From Jezberella montanilacus (GTDB lineage Bacteria; Pseudomonadota; Gammaproteobacteria; Burkholderiales; Burkholderiaceae_B): 64,000 bases of DNA. Made by a program: the position numbers and the translations under genes. How positions within the stretch are numbered: the stretch's first letter is position 1; each line of letters begins with the position of its first letter. A model generated the notes under the pieces. It saw nothing but the letters and a program-made list of their open reading frames with translations, made no database searches and was not told the DNA's origin. This document shows positions 46,051 to 55,213 of this stretch, one piece after another. The stretch spans positions 124,001 through 188,000 of the forward strand of contig NZ_PVTV01000015.1 of assembly GCF_003003055.1 (NCBI RefSeq), read 5' to 3'.

Positions 46051-47205
46051 ATGGCTATCAAGAAACACGCGATCAAACTCCCCATGATGACCCCGGGAAC
46101 CGAGCGAGAAATCGCTGTTTTTCGTTACGGCAAAAAGGGCGCACGGCCCAAGGTATACATCCAAGCGGCCATTCATGCCAACGAAATGCCAGGCACGATG
46201 GCCTTGCATTATTTGCTGCCGATGTTGACTGAAGCGGACAGCAAAGGTCTGATTCAAGGTGAAATCATTGTGGTGCCCACGGTCAATCCGATCGGGCAGG
46301 CGCAATTGGTAGGCAATGGCCATGCTGGTCGATATCACTTGCTCAGCTACGATAACTTCAATCGCAACTGGCTTGAGTTATCTACGGCTGTTGCAGACAA
46401 GGTTGGCAAAAAACTGGGTCAAGATGGCGACAAGAATATCGAGTTGATCCGCAAAGCTGCCCTCGACGCTTTGAACAAAATGAAGCCTGTCAACGAGTTG
46501 CAAACCTTGCGGGTCGAAATACAGAAGCTTTCGACTGACGCCGATTTTGTCTTGGACTTGCATTGCGACATCCAAGCAGCCATGCACATCTTTTCGGGCG
46601 CCCGTGACTGGGCTCACGAACCCATCAAGTCGCTGACCGCCGATTTAGGCGCCGTAGCCAGTGTTTATAACGAGCCTTACCCTCGCGTGCAGACCTTCTC
46701 TGGTGTCAATGGGGCCTTGTGGGCCCGTTTGGCAGAGAAGTTCCCAGAAGCGAATATCCCTCAGGCGTGTATGTCAGTCACCGTTGAAATGCGCAGCCAG
46801 CATGACGTTAGTCACGACATGGGTCAAGCAGATGCGGGCAACTTATACAACTGGTTAACTCGCCAAGGCGTATTGGCTGGCAAAGCTCCAACGCTGCCTC
46901 GTGCAAAAGCACCAGGCACCCCGATGAGCGGCGTCGATGTCGGTTATAGCCAGGGAACCGGATTTTTGGTTTATCACCTCAAGGCTGGCAGCAAAGTCAA
47001 AAAGGGCGACGCCATTTGTGATGTGATTAATCCCTCTGATCCCCGGGGCCCGAAAGCTCGCACCACTTATCACTGCCAAACAGATGGCGTTTTGTTCTCA
47101 CGACGCCTTGACGGTTACTTGTCCTGGCCTGGCCAGGTGTTGTGGCGCATTGCTGGCGCTGAGCCACTGGCACATCGCATAGGCGCAACGGGCCTGGATG
47201 ACTAA
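46051..47205 (+). CDS. Succinylglutamate desuccinylase/aspartoacylase family zinc deacylase
   Basis: A 384-residue M14-like metallohydrolase. Zinc ligands His42 and Glu45 (IHANEMPG) and His171 (DLHCD) are in place, and the NRNW block at 105-108 carries the substrate-carboxylate arginine. The C-terminal beta-rich domain ends KGDAICDVINPSD and TDGVLFSRR as in the AstE/ASPA group. It probably removes an acyl group from an N-acyl amino acid or similar amide. Divergent from the peptide-type ABC operon, which may import its substrate. Overlaps the next gene by eight bases. Confidence 0.88.
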   Translation: MAIKKHAIKLPMMTPGTEREIAVFRYGKKGARPKVYIQAAIHANEMPGTMALHYLLPMLTEADSKGLIQGEIIVVPTVNPIGQAQLVGNGHAGRYHLLSYDNFNRNWLELSTAVADKVGKKLGQDGDKNIELIRKAALDALNKMKPVNELQTLRVEIQKLSTDADFVLDLHCDIQAAMHIFSGARDWAHEPIKSLTADLGAVASVYNEPYPRVQTFSGVNGALWARLAEKFPEANIPQACMSVTVEMRSQHDVSHDMGQADAGNLYNWLTRQGVLAGKAPTLPRAKAPGTPMSGVDVGYSQGTGFLVYHLKAGSKVKKGDAICDVINPSDPRGPKARTTYHCQTDGVLFSRRLDGYLSWPGQVLWRIAGAEPLAHRIGATGLDD

Positions 47206-47668
47206 TACGCTGGCCCCAGACAGCCACGAAGCCGCTGGTCAACGACTTTTCGCGTTGGTCGGCGTCTGGCAGTTTTTCAGAGTGGTTTCAGGGTCATCTG
47301 CTGCAACGGTCAGCGGCGAGGCGACACTCTCGTTGGCTGAGCCTGATCTCATGCGTTATGACGAAAAAGGATCAGTTCTCCTGGTAGATGGTCAATCCCT
47401 TGTTGCCACACAGTCGTATCTGTATCAGCCAACTCGACAGGGCATGATCGTGCATTTCGCCAGCGAACCAAGACGCGTGTTTCATGAAGTTTTACTGCAA
47501 GAACATACCGATTGTTTGCGGGCGAATGGCCATCATCTTTGCGGTCACGATAGCTACGCGACTGACTACGTTTTTGATGCAGCGATGCGCACTTTTCAAA
47601 TCATTCATCAAGTGGCAGGTCCCCACAAAAACTACAAGAGCGATACAACCTACATCAGAAGCACCTGA
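47198..47668 (+). CDS. DUF6314-like (lipocalin-fold) protein
   Basis: A 156-residue protein without signal peptide. From memory it matches the DUF6314 pattern: GVWQFFRVV near the N-terminus, GEATLSLAEPDLMRYDEKGSV, SYLYQPTRQGMIVHFASEPRRVFHEV, then HHLCGHDSYATDYVF and a terminal VAGPHKNYKSDTTYIR. Its repeating amphipathic strands suggest a small beta barrel. The ATG overlaps the deacylase stop by eight bases (ATGACTAA), so the two are co-translated. Ligand binding or carrier function can be guessed but not shown. Confidence 0.72.
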   Translation: MTNTLAPDSHEAAGQRLFALVGVWQFFRVVSGSSAATVSGEATLSLAEPDLMRYDEKGSVLLVDGQSLVATQSYLYQPTRQGMIVHFASEPRRVFHEVLLQEHTDCLRANGHHLCGHDSYATDYVFDAAMRTFQIIHQVAGPHKNYKSDTTYIRST

Positions 47669-47704
47669 GCCTGGTCGAACCAGATCGGCTGTAGCAATTC
47701 AGGA

Positions 47705-48937
47705 TTAACGTTTGCCGTTCGCCAAACGGGAAGCCTCTGGCAAACAACGTAAGCGATACATGGCGACACAACCCAGCGCAGGCCCGATTGCCAGCATCGC
47801 AAAACCCATCCGCCAACCAGACCACGTCACTACTTCAGGCACCAAATGAATACTGATAAGCGTTAACAAAAATCCTGCACACGTTTGCACGGTGAGCATG
47901 GTCCCCGTAATCGATGGCTCGCTCAGTTCAGCGATACTGGCAGAGAACTGAGCAGAGTCGGCCACCACAGATATCCCCCAGATTAACGCCAACACAATTA
48001 CCAACCAAGGCGTCAAACCAAACGAGAAAGCGATCAGCAGCGCGCACAGTGAACTCGTGGCCATCGCCAAGATCGTAAGCGTCGTGCGACCAATTCGATC
48101 CGCAAACCAACCGCCCGCAATCGCGCCAAGAGACCCTGCCGAGATCGCCGCAAAGGTAACCACGCTGGCGACGCGATTAGCATTCAACAGACCAGATGCT
48201 GTAAAACTGGCGGCCAAGAAGACGGCTAGCCAAGACCACATGGCATAGAGCTCCCACATATGACCCAGATAACCAAGATTGACTAATCGAAGCGAGCGAT
48301 TACGCCAGGCTTGCATCATGAAACCAAGGTCGATGCGGCTGCTACGTGCCATGTTGGGACCAAGGCTGCAAAAAGAGATGCCCAAACCAGCCAAGAGTGC
48401 GCAAGAAGCCGCTAAGCCATAGATCAGTCGCCAATCAAGCGCATCAAAGGCAGCGAGCAGATGTGGGCTAGCGGATCCCAGGGTAAGCCCGCCAACTAAC
48501 AACCCGATGAGTAAACCCATATCTCGCTGCGCCCAAGTAACCGCAAGACGCATCCCCACAGGATAGACGCCTGCCATGCACATACCTGTCAAAAAGCGCA
48601 GCGCAAAGACCGCCACGCCCACGGGTGGCAGCAAAGCCAGAGACCCAGTGGCAACGCCAGCCGTCAAGGCACTCAACATGAATAGCCGACGCGGATCATA
48701 GCGATCGGCGAGTGACAAGGCCGCACTGACAATCGTCCCAACGACAAAACCACATTGCACTGAGCTGGTTAGCAAGGCTTGGTCAAGCGGCAATATCTGA
48801 TACGTTCGTTTGATCGTTGCGACGGCTGACGCAGACGAGAACCAAACCGCCATGGCGCCGATCTCGCATAAAAGCAAGAACAGCAGTGACCTGAACTTGC
48901 CCGGCAAGCCTATCTCGCCATTTGTGGCGGCGATCAT
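47705..48937 (-). CDS. MFS transporter
   Basis: A 410-residue 12-helix-type transporter. The loop after helix 2 is DRYDPRRLFM, a form of the MFS motif, and the symmetrical loop in the second half is ADRIGRTTL. Helix 1 contains MAVWFSSASAV, as in transporters related to cyanate or nitrate-type MFS clades. GAGGCG precedes the ATG. The gene follows the LLM monooxygenase in the same direction after 38 bases, so export or import of the monooxygenase substrate is plausible. Confidence 0.87.
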   Translation of the reverse strand: MIAATNGEIGLPGKFRSLLFLLLCEIGAMAVWFSSASAVATIKRTYQILPLDQALLTSSVQCGFVVGTIVSAALSLADRYDPRRLFMLSALTAGVATGSLALLPPVGVAVFALRFLTGMCMAGVYPVGMRLAVTWAQRDMGLLIGLLVGGLTLGSASPHLLAAFDALDWRLIYGLAASCALLAGLGISFCSLGPNMARSSRIDLGFMMQAWRNRSLRLVNLGYLGHMWELYAMWSWLAVFLAASFTASGLLNANRVASVVTFAAISAGSLGAIAGGWFADRIGRTTLTILAMATSSLCALLIAFSFGLTPWLVIVLALIWGISVVADSAQFSASIAELSEPSITGTMLTVQTCAGFLLTLISIHLVPEVVTWSGWRMGFAMLAIGPALGCVAMYRLRCLPEASRLANGKR

Positions 48938-48975
48938 TCAGTACGCCTCATTGTGTAGCAATCATTGCTTTTGGT

Positions 48976-50343
48976 TCAGCCTACCGAGTTCGCACGAAAA
49001 CGATTGGCAGCATGGCTTGTTGGCAAGCGATCAGTGCCAAATAACTTGCTGCGCAGGGCACCGGAGCGATAAGCGGTTTTATACACGCCCCGCTCCTGCA
49101 AAATCGGGATCACATGTTCGATGATGTCATCAAAGCACTCGGGCACCACCGTACGGGATAAGTTGAAGCCGTCAACACCAGCCTCTTGCGTCCAGGCAAT
49201 CAAAGCATCAGCAACCTGCTCGGCTGATCCAACCAAAGGTGGCTGACGACTGCCCAGAGTCATTTGTTCGAGCAATTTCCGTTTGGTCCATTGCGGACCA
49301 GCAGCGCGCTTCATTGCCTCGATATTGGAGACGATCGCTTGACTCTTTTCATCGACAATTGGCTCGTCGAGCTCGTATTTTTCAAAATCAATCCCCATTG
49401 AGGCAGCTGCATGAACGAGTGCCGCCTCTGAACTGACGTATTTTCTGTAGTCTTCAAACTTCTCCTTTGCGTCAGCCTCAGTTTTACCGGTCACGATCGT
49501 CGCGCCGAGAAATACCTTAATGTCGCTAGCAGCACGACCAAGACCCACTGCCTGCGCTCTGATATCGCTGACAATGGACTGCACCCCTTCTTTGCTCTGA
49601 CCGTTAACAAAAACGCACTCCGCATGGGTAGCCGCAAAAAGACGTCCTCGGGTAGATGAACCCGCCTGATACAAAACAGGTGTTCGTTGAGGCGATGGCT
49701 CTGACAGGTGCATAGCATCCACCTGATATTGGTGACCATGATGATGGATGACATGAACCTTGGCTGGGTCAGCGTAAACGCCAGTGTCTTGATTCCTGTT
49801 TACGGCATCGTCCTCCCAACTGCCTTCCCATAGCTTGTAGACCAGCTCCATGTACTCTTCTGCGAGGTCATAACGATCGTCATGCGCCATTTGGCCTGAC
49901 AATCCAATCGCGCGGGCTGCGCTGTCGAGATAACCGGTGACGATGTTCCAACCAATCCGTCCGCCCGTCAAATGATCAAGTGTCGACATCCTGCGTGCAA
50001 ACTGAAAAGGCGATTCGTACACCAAGTTGCTGGTAACACCGAAACCCAAGTGTTGTGTCACAGCAGCCATTGCAGGGATCAATAGGGTTGGGTCGTTTAC
50101 CGGCACCTGTACCGCGCCGCGCAAGGCTGCATCCGGACTGGCACCGTAGACATCGTAAACACCCAAGACATCTGCAAAGAAAATGCCATCAAAGAGCCCT
50201 TTCTCAAGCTTCCGAGCGTATTCAGTCCAGTATTGGATATTTTTGTATTCAGTAGAACGATCTCGGGGATGACGCCACAAACCCTGCTGGATATGGCCAA
50301 CGCAATTCATGTCGAAGGCGTTGAAATGGATTTCTTTGGACAT
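48976..50343 (-). CDS. LLM class flavin-dependent monooxygenase, NtaA/SnaA/DszA family
   Basis: A 455-residue FMNH2-dependent monooxygenase of the bacterial-luciferase superfamily. Family blocks include FNAFDMNCVGHIQQGLWRHP at the N-terminus, DGIFFADVLGVYDVYG, the GRIGWNIVTGYLDSAARAIGL flavin-site segment and PVLYQAGSSTRGRLFAATHAECVF. Such enzymes (nitrilotriacetate, dibenzothiophene sulfone and pristinamycin II monooxygenases) cleave C-N or C-S bonds of chelators or heterocycles. A flavin reductase partner is not encoded nearby. The 290-base gap upstream is divergent with livG. Confidence 0.92.
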   Translation of the reverse strand: MSKEIHFNAFDMNCVGHIQQGLWRHPRDRSTEYKNIQYWTEYARKLEKGLFDGIFFADVLGVYDVYGASPDAALRGAVQVPVNDPTLLIPAMAAVTQHLGFGVTSNLVYESPFQFARRMSTLDHLTGGRIGWNIVTGYLDSAARAIGLSGQMAHDDRYDLAEEYMELVYKLWEGSWEDDAVNRNQDTGVYADPAKVHVIHHHGHQYQVDAMHLSEPSPQRTPVLYQAGSSTRGRLFAATHAECVFVNGQSKEGVQSIVSDIRAQAVGLGRAASDIKVFLGATIVTGKTEADAKEKFEDYRKYVSSEAALVHAAASMGIDFEKYELDEPIVDEKSQAIVSNIEAMKRAAGPQWTKRKLLEQMTLGSRQPPLVGSAEQVADALIAWTQEAGVDGFNLSRTVVPECFDDIIEHVIPILQERGVYKTAYRSGALRSKLFGTDRLPTSHAANRFRANSVG

Positions 50344-50635
50344 TGTTTCTCTATTTTAATTGTTGAGTCTTGACGGATTACACCAGCTCACCGGTCAGCG
50401 GCAGCCATTCATCAAGCATCGACCCTTATTATCTGATCATTGCGCTGAACGAAGTATAAACGTCGAGCCAACTGAACCGATCCTGACTAGTCTGCAAACA
50501 TGCAAGTCAGGGAAAACACTTAAGCGCAAACCCACCTTCTTTAAGTTAAGTTGACCAGAGACAATTTAAGCCTTAAGGTCACGCCTACAAAACAAAAATC
50601 AAAATAAAAAAATTTAAAAAAAATGGAGCAAGCTT
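50344..50635. other. Divergent intergenic region between the monooxygenase gene and livG
   Basis: The longest gene-free stretch of the window. It presumably holds both promoters. The last 50 bases before the livG ribosome site are very A-rich (runs of A and AAATTT), which would raise promoter or translation-initiation activity. A small ORF reading through part of it has no recognisable features. No defined operator or RNA element was recognised. Confidence 0.5.
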
Positions 50636-51430
50636 TTGTCGAATCAACCTGCATCAGCCTTACTCAGTGTCAGGGATATCACTGTTCGCTTCGGCGGAAT
50701 TGTGGCGCTCGACTGCGTCAGTTTCGACGTTCCTCGCAATAAAGTTTGCGGGTTAATCGGGCCTAACGGCGCAGGAAAAACAACGCTTTTTAATTGTCTA
50801 AGCAGGCTCTACTCATACCAGTCCGGAGACCTGCAGTTTGATGGTCAATCGATCACCAACACGCCTGTGCATGAAATGCCCCGCATTGGCGTTGGTAGAA
50901 CCTTCCAGAACTTGGCGATGTTTAAAACCATGACTGTGCGTCAAAATGTGATGGTCGGTGCGCACAGCTGTTCGAACAAAGGTTTTATTGGCAACATGTT
51001 GAAGACGCCCTCCTCGCGCTTAGAAGAAAAGCGCTTGACCGACGATGCCAACGCCCTGATGGATTACCTGAAGCTATCTGAATACGCTGACAACATCGTT
51101 GGTGATCTCCCTTTTGGTATTCAGAAACGTGTTGAGTTTGCGCGTGCGTTAGCCGCCAAGCCAAAAATGTTGTTACTGGATGAGCCTGCGGCGGGCCTAA
51201 ACCATACTGAAATGAACGACTTGGGCACTTTTATCCGCTCAGTGAGAGACGACATGGGTATCACTGTCTTGCTTGTCGAACATCATATGAATCTGGTCAT
51301 GGCTGTATCGGACTGGATTGTTGTTTTGAATTTTGGAAAAAAGATTGCCGAAGGAACGCCGGAAGAAATCCAGCAGCATCCGGAAGTGATCCGTGCCTAT
51401 CTTGGAGACGGCGACCGTGAAGCTGCTTGA
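50636..51430 (+). CDS. livG: LIV-type ABC transporter ATP-binding protein
   Basis: A 264-residue LivG-type ATPase. Walker A is GPNGAGKTTLFN, then GRTFQNLAMF, the signature region LPFGIQKRVEFARALA (LivG variant), Walker B MLLLDEPAAGLNHTEM and the switch VLLVEHHMNLV. The start is TTG at 50636 with GGAG eight bases upstream. First gene of livGFHMK. Overlaps livF. Confidence 0.93.
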   Translation: MSNQPASALLSVRDITVRFGGIVALDCVSFDVPRNKVCGLIGPNGAGKTTLFNCLSRLYSYQSGDLQFDGQSITNTPVHEMPRIGVGRTFQNLAMFKTMTVRQNVMVGAHSCSNKGFIGNMLKTPSSRLEEKRLTDDANALMDYLKLSEYADNIVGDLPFGIQKRVEFARALAAKPKMLLLDEPAAGLNHTEMNDLGTFIRSVRDDMGITVLLVEHHMNLVMAVSDWIVVLNFGKKIAEGTPEEIQQHPEVIRAYLGDGDREAA

Positions 51431-52127
51431 TGCCGACAACCTAAATGCCGGGTATGGCCCGAACCAAGTTCTCTTTGATTTGACGTTCAACCTCGAAGTC
51501 GGAGGGATCACCACCATTCTGGGAGCCAATGGCGCAGGCAAAACCACCACGCTTCGCGCGGTATGCCAAACCGTCAAGACCTCGGGGAGCTTGACGTTTC
51601 TGGGTAATCGGATCGACGGTCGACCTACCGAAGAGATCGTCAAAGTGGGCATTGCCCATGTGCCGGATGGCAGGGGAACCTTCACTCAATTAACGGTAGA
51701 AGAGAACTTGCGTCTGGGTGCTTACACGCGCAAAGACAGAAATGAGGTCGCGGCCGATATCGAACAGATGTATCGGAGGTTTCCGCGGTTAAAAGAGCGA
51801 TATCGACAACAGGCTGGCACGCTCTCTGGGGGCGAGCAGCAAATGCTGGCGATCAGTCGTGCCTTGATGTTGCGGCCACGTTTACTTTTGCTTGACGAGC
51901 CCTCGTTCGGCCTGGCACCACTGATCGTCCGTGAAATCTTCGACATCATGCGTCAGATCAATCAAGAAGACAAAGTGAGCATGCTACTGGTTGAGCAAAA
52001 CGCGACGTTAGCGCTGAGCTTGGCTAATCATGCTTACCTACTTGAGACCGGCAAAATCGTCCTGTCAGGATCATCAGCGGACATCAAAGCGGACGAATCG
52101 ATTCGTCGCATCTATTTAGGTTATTGA
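51417..52127 (+). CDS. livF: LIV-type ABC transporter ATP-binding protein
   Basis: A 236-residue LivF-type ATPase with Walker A GANGAGKTTT, LVEENLRLG after the Q-loop, signature TLSGGEQQMLAISRALM and Walker B LLLLDEPSFGLAPLIV. The GTG at 51417 is chosen because GGAGACGG lies upstream within the end of livG and because the family N-terminus begins at KLLDADNLNAGYG; a longer frame from 51393 is less likely. Overlaps livG by 14 bases. Confidence 0.92.
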   Translation: MKLLDADNLNAGYGPNQVLFDLTFNLEVGGITTILGANGAGKTTTLRAVCQTVKTSGSLTFLGNRIDGRPTEEIVKVGIAHVPDGRGTFTQLTVEENLRLGAYTRKDRNEVAADIEQMYRRFPRLKERYRQQAGTLSGGEQQMLAISRALMLRPRLLLLDEPSFGLAPLIVREIFDIMRQINQEDKVSMLLVEQNATLALSLANHAYLLETGKIVLSGSSADIKADESIRRIYLGY

Positions 52128-52153
52128 TCCACTCGTTGGATTGCGGAGCACGC

Positions 52154-53026
52154 ATGGATTCTCTACTACAACAAATATCTGCAGGCCTCGCAAATGGCGG
52201 CATCTATGCAGCGATCGGTCTGGCTCTGGTGATGATCCACCAATCGACCCATCACATCAATTTTGCACAGGGTGAAATGGCGACGTTTTCCACCTTTATC
52301 GCCTGGGCGTTGATTCAACACGGCGTGCCTTACTGGATCGCCTTTGTCATAACGGTGGTTGTCTCCTTTGTCATCGGTGTATTAATCCAGCGGATTTTTC
52401 TGAAACCAGTTGAAAAAGCACCCGTGCTAACCAATGTGATCGTGTTTATTGGACTACTCGTTATCCTTAACTCAGTTGCTGGCTGGATATTTGATTACAC
52501 GATCAAATCCTTCCCGAGTCCTTTCCCGCTCGAAGGGATGTTTCTACCGAAGTATTTCTCAGGCCATCAGATCGGTTCGATCGCGGTCACACTGGTTGTC
52601 CTGTTAGCAGTTTTTTCGTTCTTTCGCTTTACGCCCTTAGGTCTGGCAATGAGAGCCGCAGCATTTAACCCAGAGTCTGCGCGTCTAGTCGGGATCAAAG
52701 TATCCTGGATGCTGGCACTCGGCTGGGGGATGGCCGCACTCATCGGCGCTGTCGCGGGCATGATGATTGCGCCTGTTGTGTTTCTGGATCCGAACATGAT
52801 GGCGGGTATTTTGCTTTATGGCTTCGCCGCTGCGCTGCTGGGTGGCATCGACAATCCGTGGGGTGCGGTCTTGGGTGGCGTGATTTTGGGTGTGCTTGAA
52901 AACCTGCTAGGCGCGTACGTTATTGGCAGCGATCTGAAACTAACAATGGCACTCGTTCTGATCGTCACCATCCTGATATTTCGGCCCTATGGTTTGTTTG
53001 GCAAGCCGATTTTTTCACGAGTTTAA
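52154..53026 (+). CDS. livH: LIV-type ABC transporter permease
   Basis: A 290-residue LivH-type permease: QISAGLANGGIYAAIGLALVMIHQSTHHINFAQGE at the N-terminus, the ATPase-contact loop TPLGLAMRAAAFNPESARLVGIKVSWML, and AALLGGIDNPWGAVLGGVILGV near the end. The ATG at 52154 has GGAG upstream; a TTG at 52124 overlapping livF by four bases would add ten residues and is less likely. Confidence 0.93.
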   Translation: MDSLLQQISAGLANGGIYAAIGLALVMIHQSTHHINFAQGEMATFSTFIAWALIQHGVPYWIAFVITVVVSFVIGVLIQRIFLKPVEKAPVLTNVIVFIGLLVILNSVAGWIFDYTIKSFPSPFPLEGMFLPKYFSGHQIGSIAVTLVVLLAVFSFFRFTPLGLAMRAAAFNPESARLVGIKVSWMLALGWGMAALIGAVAGMMIAPVVFLDPNMMAGILLYGFAAALLGGIDNPWGAVLGGVILGVLENLLGAYVIGSDLKLTMALVLIVTILIFRPYGLFGKPIFSRV

Positions 53027-53036
53027 GAGAGCAGAC

Positions 53037-53993
53037 ATGCAAATCACATCTAAAAAGCTCGCTTATCCTTTTGGGTTACTTCTGCTGATCTTGCTGCCTT
53101 TTTTCGTTGAAGACTTTCGCGTCTCGCAGTTCAGCCAAGTATTGATTTATGCCATTGCAATCTTGGGCCTCAATATTCTGACAGGCTTTGGTGGGCAGAT
53201 TTCTCTGGGCCACGGTGCGTTTTATGCTGTTGGTGCCTATACCAGCGCAATCCTGATCACGCAATTCGATATGTCGCCGTATCTAACCTTGCCGATTGCA
53301 GGCGTCGTCTGTCTGGTTATGGGGGTGCTGATGGGCTTCCCTGCCCTCAGGCTGGCAGGTCACTATCTCGCGCTGGCTACCTTTGCACTGGCGATTGCGA
53401 CCCCGCAACTGCTCAAACACAAGGCCATCGAAAAATGGACAGGTGGCGTTCAGGGACTGATTCTTGACAAGCCACAATCACCCTTGAAATTCAGCGTTTT
53501 CGGTAACGAGTTCAGCGAAGACCGCTGGCTCTACTTTGTAATTTTGCTGATTGCAATTTTACTGTTTTGGCTAGCGAGCAATCTGTTAAACGGCCGTATT
53601 GGACGAGCGATAGTTGCTGTTCGTGATCAACCCGTTGCAGCCGCCGCACTTGGGGTGAACTTAACAGTTTTAAAAACTGCTACTTTTGGCGTCTCGGCCG
53701 CCTACACGGGTATCGCCGGTGCGCTCAGCGCACTCGCTGTCTCCTTTGTTGCACCTGATAGCTTCCCCTCATTCTTATCCATCAGCCTGCTTGTCGGGAC
53801 TGTTGTAGGTGGTTTAGGTTCAATTTACGGCGCAATTTTTGGTGCACTGTTTATTCAGTTTGTGCCAAACATCGCTGATCAACTTTCGAAATCTGCGCCA
53901 TGGGCTGTCTATGGCGCTATTTTGTTAGCGTTTGCCTACGCTGCACCAAATGGTGTGATGGGCATAGTCAAAAAAATCACAAAAAGGAGATAA
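53037..53993 (+). CDS. livM: LIV-type ABC transporter permease
   Basis: A 318-residue LivM-type permease: YAIAILGLNILTGFGGQISLGHGAFYAVGAYTSA, the ATPase-contact loop GRIGRAIVAVRDQPVAAAALGVNLTVLKT and VVGGLGSIYGAIFGALF. The ATG at 53037 follows the livH stop by ten bases; the open frame upstream overlaps livH but starts without support. Confidence 0.93.
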   Translation: MQITSKKLAYPFGLLLLILLPFFVEDFRVSQFSQVLIYAIAILGLNILTGFGGQISLGHGAFYAVGAYTSAILITQFDMSPYLTLPIAGVVCLVMGVLMGFPALRLAGHYLALATFALAIATPQLLKHKAIEKWTGGVQGLILDKPQSPLKFSVFGNEFSEDRWLYFVILLIAILLFWLASNLLNGRIGRAIVAVRDQPVAAAALGVNLTVLKTATFGVSAAYTGIAGALSALAVSFVAPDSFPSFLSISLLVGTVVGGLGSIYGAIFGALFIQFVPNIADQLSKSAPWAVYGAILLAFAYAAPNGVMGIVKKITKRR

Positions 53994-53995
53994 CT

Positions 53996-55204
53996 GTGAC
54001 ACTAAGATTGAAGAGCTTATCCTCGATCGCCCTGACAGCCGCATTGGCGCTTGGCGGTTCACTGGCCATGGGACAACCGTATGATCCAGGTGCGACCGAT
54101 AAAGAAATCAAAATTGGCAATATCGAACCTTACTCAGGCCCAGCCTCTGCTTATGCCTCTTACGGCAAAGCCCAAGCGGCCTGGTTCAATAAAATCAATG
54201 ACGAAGGTGGGATCAATGGTCGAAAAATTAACTTCATCTCGCTAGATGATGGCTATTCGCCACCAAAAACACTTGAACAAGCTCGTAAGCTCGTCGAACA
54301 GGACAAAGTCTTGTTCTTGTTTGCAACACTTGGTACACCGACCAACAGCGCGATTCAAAAGTACATGAATCAGAAGAAAGTGCCACAGCTGTTTGTGCAG
54401 ACTGGTGCCTCTAAGTGGGGTGACCCAAAGAATTTCCCCTGGACAATGGGTTGGCAGACCAACTACTTCAGCGAAGGTAAGGTTTTTGCGCAAGCGATCC
54501 TCGATAATCAGCCAAACGCCAAGATCGCGGTGATTTACCAGAATGATGACTTTGGCAAAGATTACCTGGCAGGCCTCGAAGCCGGTTTAGGTGACAAGAA
54601 AAGCATGATCATTGCCCGCGAAACCTATGAGGTAACTGACCCAACGGTTGATAGCCAAATTGTCAAGCTAAAGTCCACTGGCGCTGACGTATTAATGAAC
54701 TTATCGACACCCAAATTCGCAGCTCAGATCATCAAAAAGGTTGCGGAACTTGGTTGGAAACCAGTTCACTATTTATGTCAAGTATCGAGTTCACCAGGTG
54801 CCACGCTCGTGCCTGCAGGTCTGGAGAACTCCGTAGGGCTGATTACGACTGGCTTCTTCAAAGATCCAAGTGATCCACAATGGAAAGAAGACAAAGCGAT
54901 GCTCGAGTACCACGCTTGGTTCAAGAAATACTTGCCTAATGCCGACCCGCTTGATACTTATTATCTTCAGGGTATGCTGAATGCCCAAACGATGGAGTAC
55001 GTGCTCAGGCAAGCTGGCAACAATTTGACGCGTGAAAACATCATGAAACAAGCGGCCAGCATCAAAGATCTACAACTGCCCTTGCTCTTGCCCGGCATCA
55101 ATGTGCAAACCGGACCAGAGGATTTCTATCCTATTGAACGTTTGCAACTCGCCAAGTTCAACGGTAAAGAGTGGGTCCTGTACGGCAAGATTTACGGCAA
55201 TTAA
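53996..55204 (+). CDS. livK: LIV-type ABC transporter substrate-binding protein
   Basis: A 402-residue periplasmic binding protein. Start is GTG at 53996, two bases after the livM stop, with AAAAGGAGAT upstream; a longer frame inside livM is a shadow. Signal peptide: LSSIALTAALALGGSLAMGQ. The mature part has IKIGNIEPYSGPASAYASYGKAQAAWFNKIN, the INGRKINFISLDDGYSPPKTLEQARKLVEQD block and the LNAQTMEYVLRQAGNNLTRENIM segment typical of the larger LivK-like proteins linked to aromatic or other carboxylate uptake. Ligand unknown. Confidence 0.93.
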   Translation: MTLRLKSLSSIALTAALALGGSLAMGQPYDPGATDKEIKIGNIEPYSGPASAYASYGKAQAAWFNKINDEGGINGRKINFISLDDGYSPPKTLEQARKLVEQDKVLFLFATLGTPTNSAIQKYMNQKKVPQLFVQTGASKWGDPKNFPWTMGWQTNYFSEGKVFAQAILDNQPNAKIAVIYQNDDFGKDYLAGLEAGLGDKKSMIIARETYEVTDPTVDSQIVKLKSTGADVLMNLSTPKFAAQIIKKVAELGWKPVHYLCQVSSSPGATLVPAGLENSVGLITTGFFKDPSDPQWKEDKAMLEYHAWFKKYLPNADPLDTYYLQGMLNAQTMEYVLRQAGNNLTRENIMKQAASIKDLQLPLLLPGINVQTGPEDFYPIERLQLAKFNGKEWVLYGKIYGN

Positions 55205-55213
55205 AATAGCTAG

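Noticed and set aside
47671-47683. CTGGT-CGA-ACCAG hairpin between convergent genes
   Set aside because: A five-pair stem without T-run is too weak to call as a terminator.
53900-53995. N-terminal extension of livK into livM
   Set aside because: The GTG at 53996 has a strong ribosome site and is followed at once by a signal peptide; the longer frame would bury that signal.
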